Shown: piece by piece, positions 5,340-6,763 of the stretch
Layout: each line of letters opens with the position of its first letter
How positions within the stretch are numbered: position 1 is the stretch's first letter
Source of the DNA: an uncultured Ruminococcus sp.
GTDB taxonomy: Bacteria; Bacillota; Clostridia; Oscillospirales; Ruminococcaceae
Direction of reading: 5' to 3'
DNA length: 6,763 bases
NCBI GenBank assembly: GCA_947177715.1
Contig: CAMWVM010000093.1
Location: 1 to 6,763, forward strand
Notes under the pieces: generated by a model
The model's database searches: none
Seen by the model: the letters and a program-made list of their open reading frames with translations, nothing else
What the model was told of the DNA's origin: nothing
Position numbers and translations under genes: made by a program

Positions 5340-5924
5340 ATGTTTAATTTGAGTAAGATTTTGAATTGCGAGGTTGTTTTGGCGTCACAATCGCCAAGAA
5401 GAAAGGAACTTTTGTCGGTGATTTTTGACAAGTTCAGTATAGTTCCGGCAAAGGGTGATGAGATTATTAATGAAAGTGTTCCTACACAACTCGTACCTCA
5501 GAGTTTGGCATATGAAAAGTGCAGGGAAGTTGCGTTGCTTTATCCCGATTCTCTGGTAATAGGCTGTGATACATCAGTTATTTTACATGATGAGATTATG
5601 GGAAAACCAAAGGATAAAGATGACGCATATAGAATGCTAAAACATCTTTCGGGGAATACTCATCAGGTAGTTAGCGGAACAGCGGTTTATTATAAAGGTC
5701 AATATTATTCTTTCAGCTGTAAAACTGACGTTACCTTCAGAGAACTGTCTGATGAAGATATATTTGCTTATATCCTGACAGGGGAGCCGTTTGATAAGGC
5801 TGGAGCTTATGGAATACAGGGGAAAGGTTCCTTGTTTGTAGAAAAAATTAACGGAGATTATTTTAACGTAGTTGGCTTGCCGGTATCGGAACTTGCAAAA
5901 AATCTGAAAGAAATTCTTGCTTAA
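5340..5924 (+). CDS. maf: Maf-family nucleoside triphosphate pyrophosphatase (YhdE-like, dTTP/UTP type)
   Basis: A 194-residue cytoplasmic house-cleaning enzyme. Maf proteins hydrolyse selected (and modified) nucleoside triphosphates to monophosphate and pyrophosphate, and have been linked to septum control. The N-terminal signature ASQSPRRKELL (15-25), GCDTSV with the catalytic Asp77, GKP (88-90), TGEPFDKAGAYGIQGKG (147-163) and GDYFNVVGLP (172-181) cover the family core, and length is normal. DKAGAYGIQG points to the YhdE subfamily (dTTP/UTP preference) rather than YceF. AGGGGAGA (5327-5334) precedes the ATG by 6 nt and touches the end of the upstream terminator. Its TAA shares bases with the stop of the convergent DUF421 gene. 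Substrate preference is inferred from the subfamily motif. Confidence 0.95.
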   Translation: MFNLSKILNCEVVLASQSPRRKELLSVIFDKFSIVPAKGDEIINESVPTQLVPQSLAYEKCREVALLYPDSLVIGCDTSVILHDEIMGKPKDKDDAYRMLKHLSGNTHQVVSGTAVYYKGQYYSFSCKTDVTFRELSDEDIFAYILTGEPFDKAGAYGIQGKGSLFVEKINGDYFNVVGLPVSELAKNLKEILA

Positions 5925-6631
5925 TCAAAATAATTCTTTTTGTTTTTTTCGTTATTTTGGGGATAAGCAATAAAGTTATTATTGCCGTCAACAATGCCAA
6001 GGAAGATATCTGACGGAGAGGTAAAGCCTTGTTGCCTCATTTGTGCAGTGAGCCATTTAATATCGTTGCCTGTATATTTCAAATTGCTTTCCATAATAAC
6101 GCCATCGAGAATTACATTTACAGATAGTTTCTCGTTCTGTTTTTGCTGACCTAAGTCTTTTAATGTTATAGGTTTTTCAACTGCTTTGGGCATAAATGAA
6201 ATTTTTCCGTTGTTTTCCAGGATTGCATATGAAATTTGCGAGATATCAAAATAACCTGAGTTTCTTGCCCTGGTAAGCAAGTCGCCTGTATCCAGCTTTG
6301 CGGTTTTTATATTTTCCGGATACATTTTACCGTCCTCAATTAAAAGCAGGGGAACACCGGCGAAAAAACGCCTTGCTTTTATTGATTTAATTGTAAATAT
6401 AGATAATAGAAATCCTGTCAGTCCATAGACAGTCATGGCAATGGCAGCAGTCCAAATGCTGTCCCAATTATCCGAAACAGCCATTTCAGAAGCGATTGAA
6501 CCTATGGTAATACCGTTGATGTAATCGAACATATTAAGCTCTGAAATCTGTTTATTTCCCAACAGCTTTGATATGAGGAACATTATTATAATTGATGCCA
6601 ATGCTGTTAATATAGTTTTTATAACAATCAT
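5921..6631 (-). CDS. DUF421 (YetF-type) membrane protein
   Basis: A 236-residue member of the DUF421/YetF family, whose molecular function is not well defined; some Bacillus members are spore inner-membrane proteins tied to germination and heat resistance. Hydrophobic helices lie at about 2-23, 36-52 and 58-81. The family signature SKLLGNKQISELNMFDYING (21-40) continues into ITIGSIASE. A cytoplasmic C-terminal part contains LLTRARNSGYFDISQISYA (118-136), then LENNGKISFMPK and VNVILDGVIMESNL (171-184). The start at 6631 is chosen because AAAGAGG (plus-strand 6640-6646) lies 8 nt upstream. An in-frame ATG at 6688 would add 19 charged residues before the first helix and has no such site. The gene converges on maf with overlapping stops. 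Family identity is firm; role is unknown. Confidence 0.88.
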   Translation of the reverse strand: MIVIKTILTALASIIIMFLISKLLGNKQISELNMFDYINGITIGSIASEMAVSDNWDSIWTAAIAMTVYGLTGFLLSIFTIKSIKARRFFAGVPLLLIEDGKMYPENIKTAKLDTGDLLTRARNSGYFDISQISYAILENNGKISFMPKAVEKPITLKDLGQQKQNEKLSVNVILDGVIMESNLKYTGNDIKWLTAQMRQQGFTSPSDIFLGIVDGNNNFIAYPQNNEKNKKNYFD

Positions 6632-6639
6632 ATCCGTGA

Positions 6640-6646
6640 CCTCTTT
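6640..6646 (-). promoter_or_regulatory. Ribosome binding site that fixes the DUF421 start at 6631
   Basis: On the minus strand the sequence reads AAAGAGG, 8 nt before the ATG whose complement is 6629-6631. This decides against the longer in-frame start at 6688. Confidence 0.75.
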
Positions 6647-6683
6647 CTTTTTATTTTTATCTTGCGTATGAAATAAAAAAATA

Positions 6684-6713
6684 TTCACATTTATTTATCT
6701 TTGTGCATAGAAT
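6684..6713 (+). promoter_or_regulatory. Putative promoter for the gene at the right edge
   Basis: TTCACA (6684-6689) and TAGAAT (6708-6713), spaced 18 nt, each match the sigma-A consensus at 5 of 6 positions; TG at 6704-6705 adds an extended -10-like context. The predicted start near 6720 gives a short leader to the ATG at 6745. Confidence 0.45.
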
Positions 6714-6744
6714 AAAAAGAGCCGACATGAAAAGAGGAAAACCA

Positions 6745-6763
6745 ATGGCAAAGTGTTACGGAC
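6745..6763 (+). CDS. Start of a truncated gene at the window edge
   Basis: Only six codons are visible (M-A-K-C-Y-G), so no product can be named. AAGAGG (6732-6737) lies 7 nt before the ATG, and a promoter-like pair sits just upstream, which supports a real start. An in-frame ATG at 6727 is possible but has weaker spacing to any purine-rich site. The gene diverges from the DUF421 gene, with about 110 nt between the two start codons. Confidence 0.5.

Noticed and set aside
6632..6688. Longer DUF421 start at 6688
   Set aside because: The added residues are charged and poorly conserved in character, and the good ribosome binding site is placed for the start at 6631.
1..6763. CRISPR array, tRNA or rRNA genes, prophage genes
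   Set aside because: No regularly spaced direct repeats, cloverleaf-like segments or phage-type proteins were seen on either strand.

Overview
The window looks like chromosomal DNA from a low-GC Gram-positive (Firmicutes/Bacillota) bacterium, most likely a Clostridia/Oscillospiraceae (Ruminococcus-like) species. The reasons are AT-rich DNA, strong AGAGG/GGAGG ribosome binding sites, a class B sortase, SpoIID/LytB and SleB-type wall enzymes, a DUF421 (YetF-type) protein, and secreted proteins with Lys/Thr-rich stems. The taxonomic call is inference.

Layout. Positions 1-416 hold no confident gene. The first 94 bases fold into four back-to-back hairpins that may be the tail of an IS200/IS605-type element or another structured RNA. 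An AT-rich stretch follows, ending in a promoter (347-375) bracketed by a perfect 11-bp inverted repeat. Next come a stand-alone CinA C-terminal-type amidase (417-959) and a class B sortase (969-2048), spaced like an operon. The gap after the sortase (about 2055-2180) is packed with four consecutive hairpins running into the ribosome binding site of an SH3b-SleB cell wall hydrolase (2193-3215), which ends at a clear intrinsic terminator. A second unit has a SpoIID/LytB-domain protein (3359-4660) and, 13 nt on, a double zinc-ribbon protein (4674-5288), closed by a strong terminator. A Maf nucleotide pyrophosphatase (5340-5924) begins so close to that terminator that its ribosome binding site abuts the U-tract. 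A DUF421 membrane protein (5921-6631, minus strand) runs convergently into Maf with a 4-nt overlap of stop codons. At the right edge, a promoter and ribosome binding site introduce a plus-strand gene of which only six codons are visible.

How the genes fit together. Three consecutive extracytoplasmic proteins (sortase, SleB-type hydrolase, SpoIID-type transglycosylase) suggest a cell-envelope or peptidoglycan-remodelling neighbourhood. The hydrolase and the SpoIID protein belong to unrelated enzyme families, yet both carry the same ungapped juxtamembrane stem segment (KKAxxxEYD...VTxKAKT), which suggests a shared stem or docking function. CinA and Maf are housekeeping nucleotide-metabolism or damage-control enzymes. 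No complete new system can be proved here. The most unusual signals are the hairpin-rich leader before the hydrolase, the shared stem motif, and the structured RNA-like segment at the left edge.
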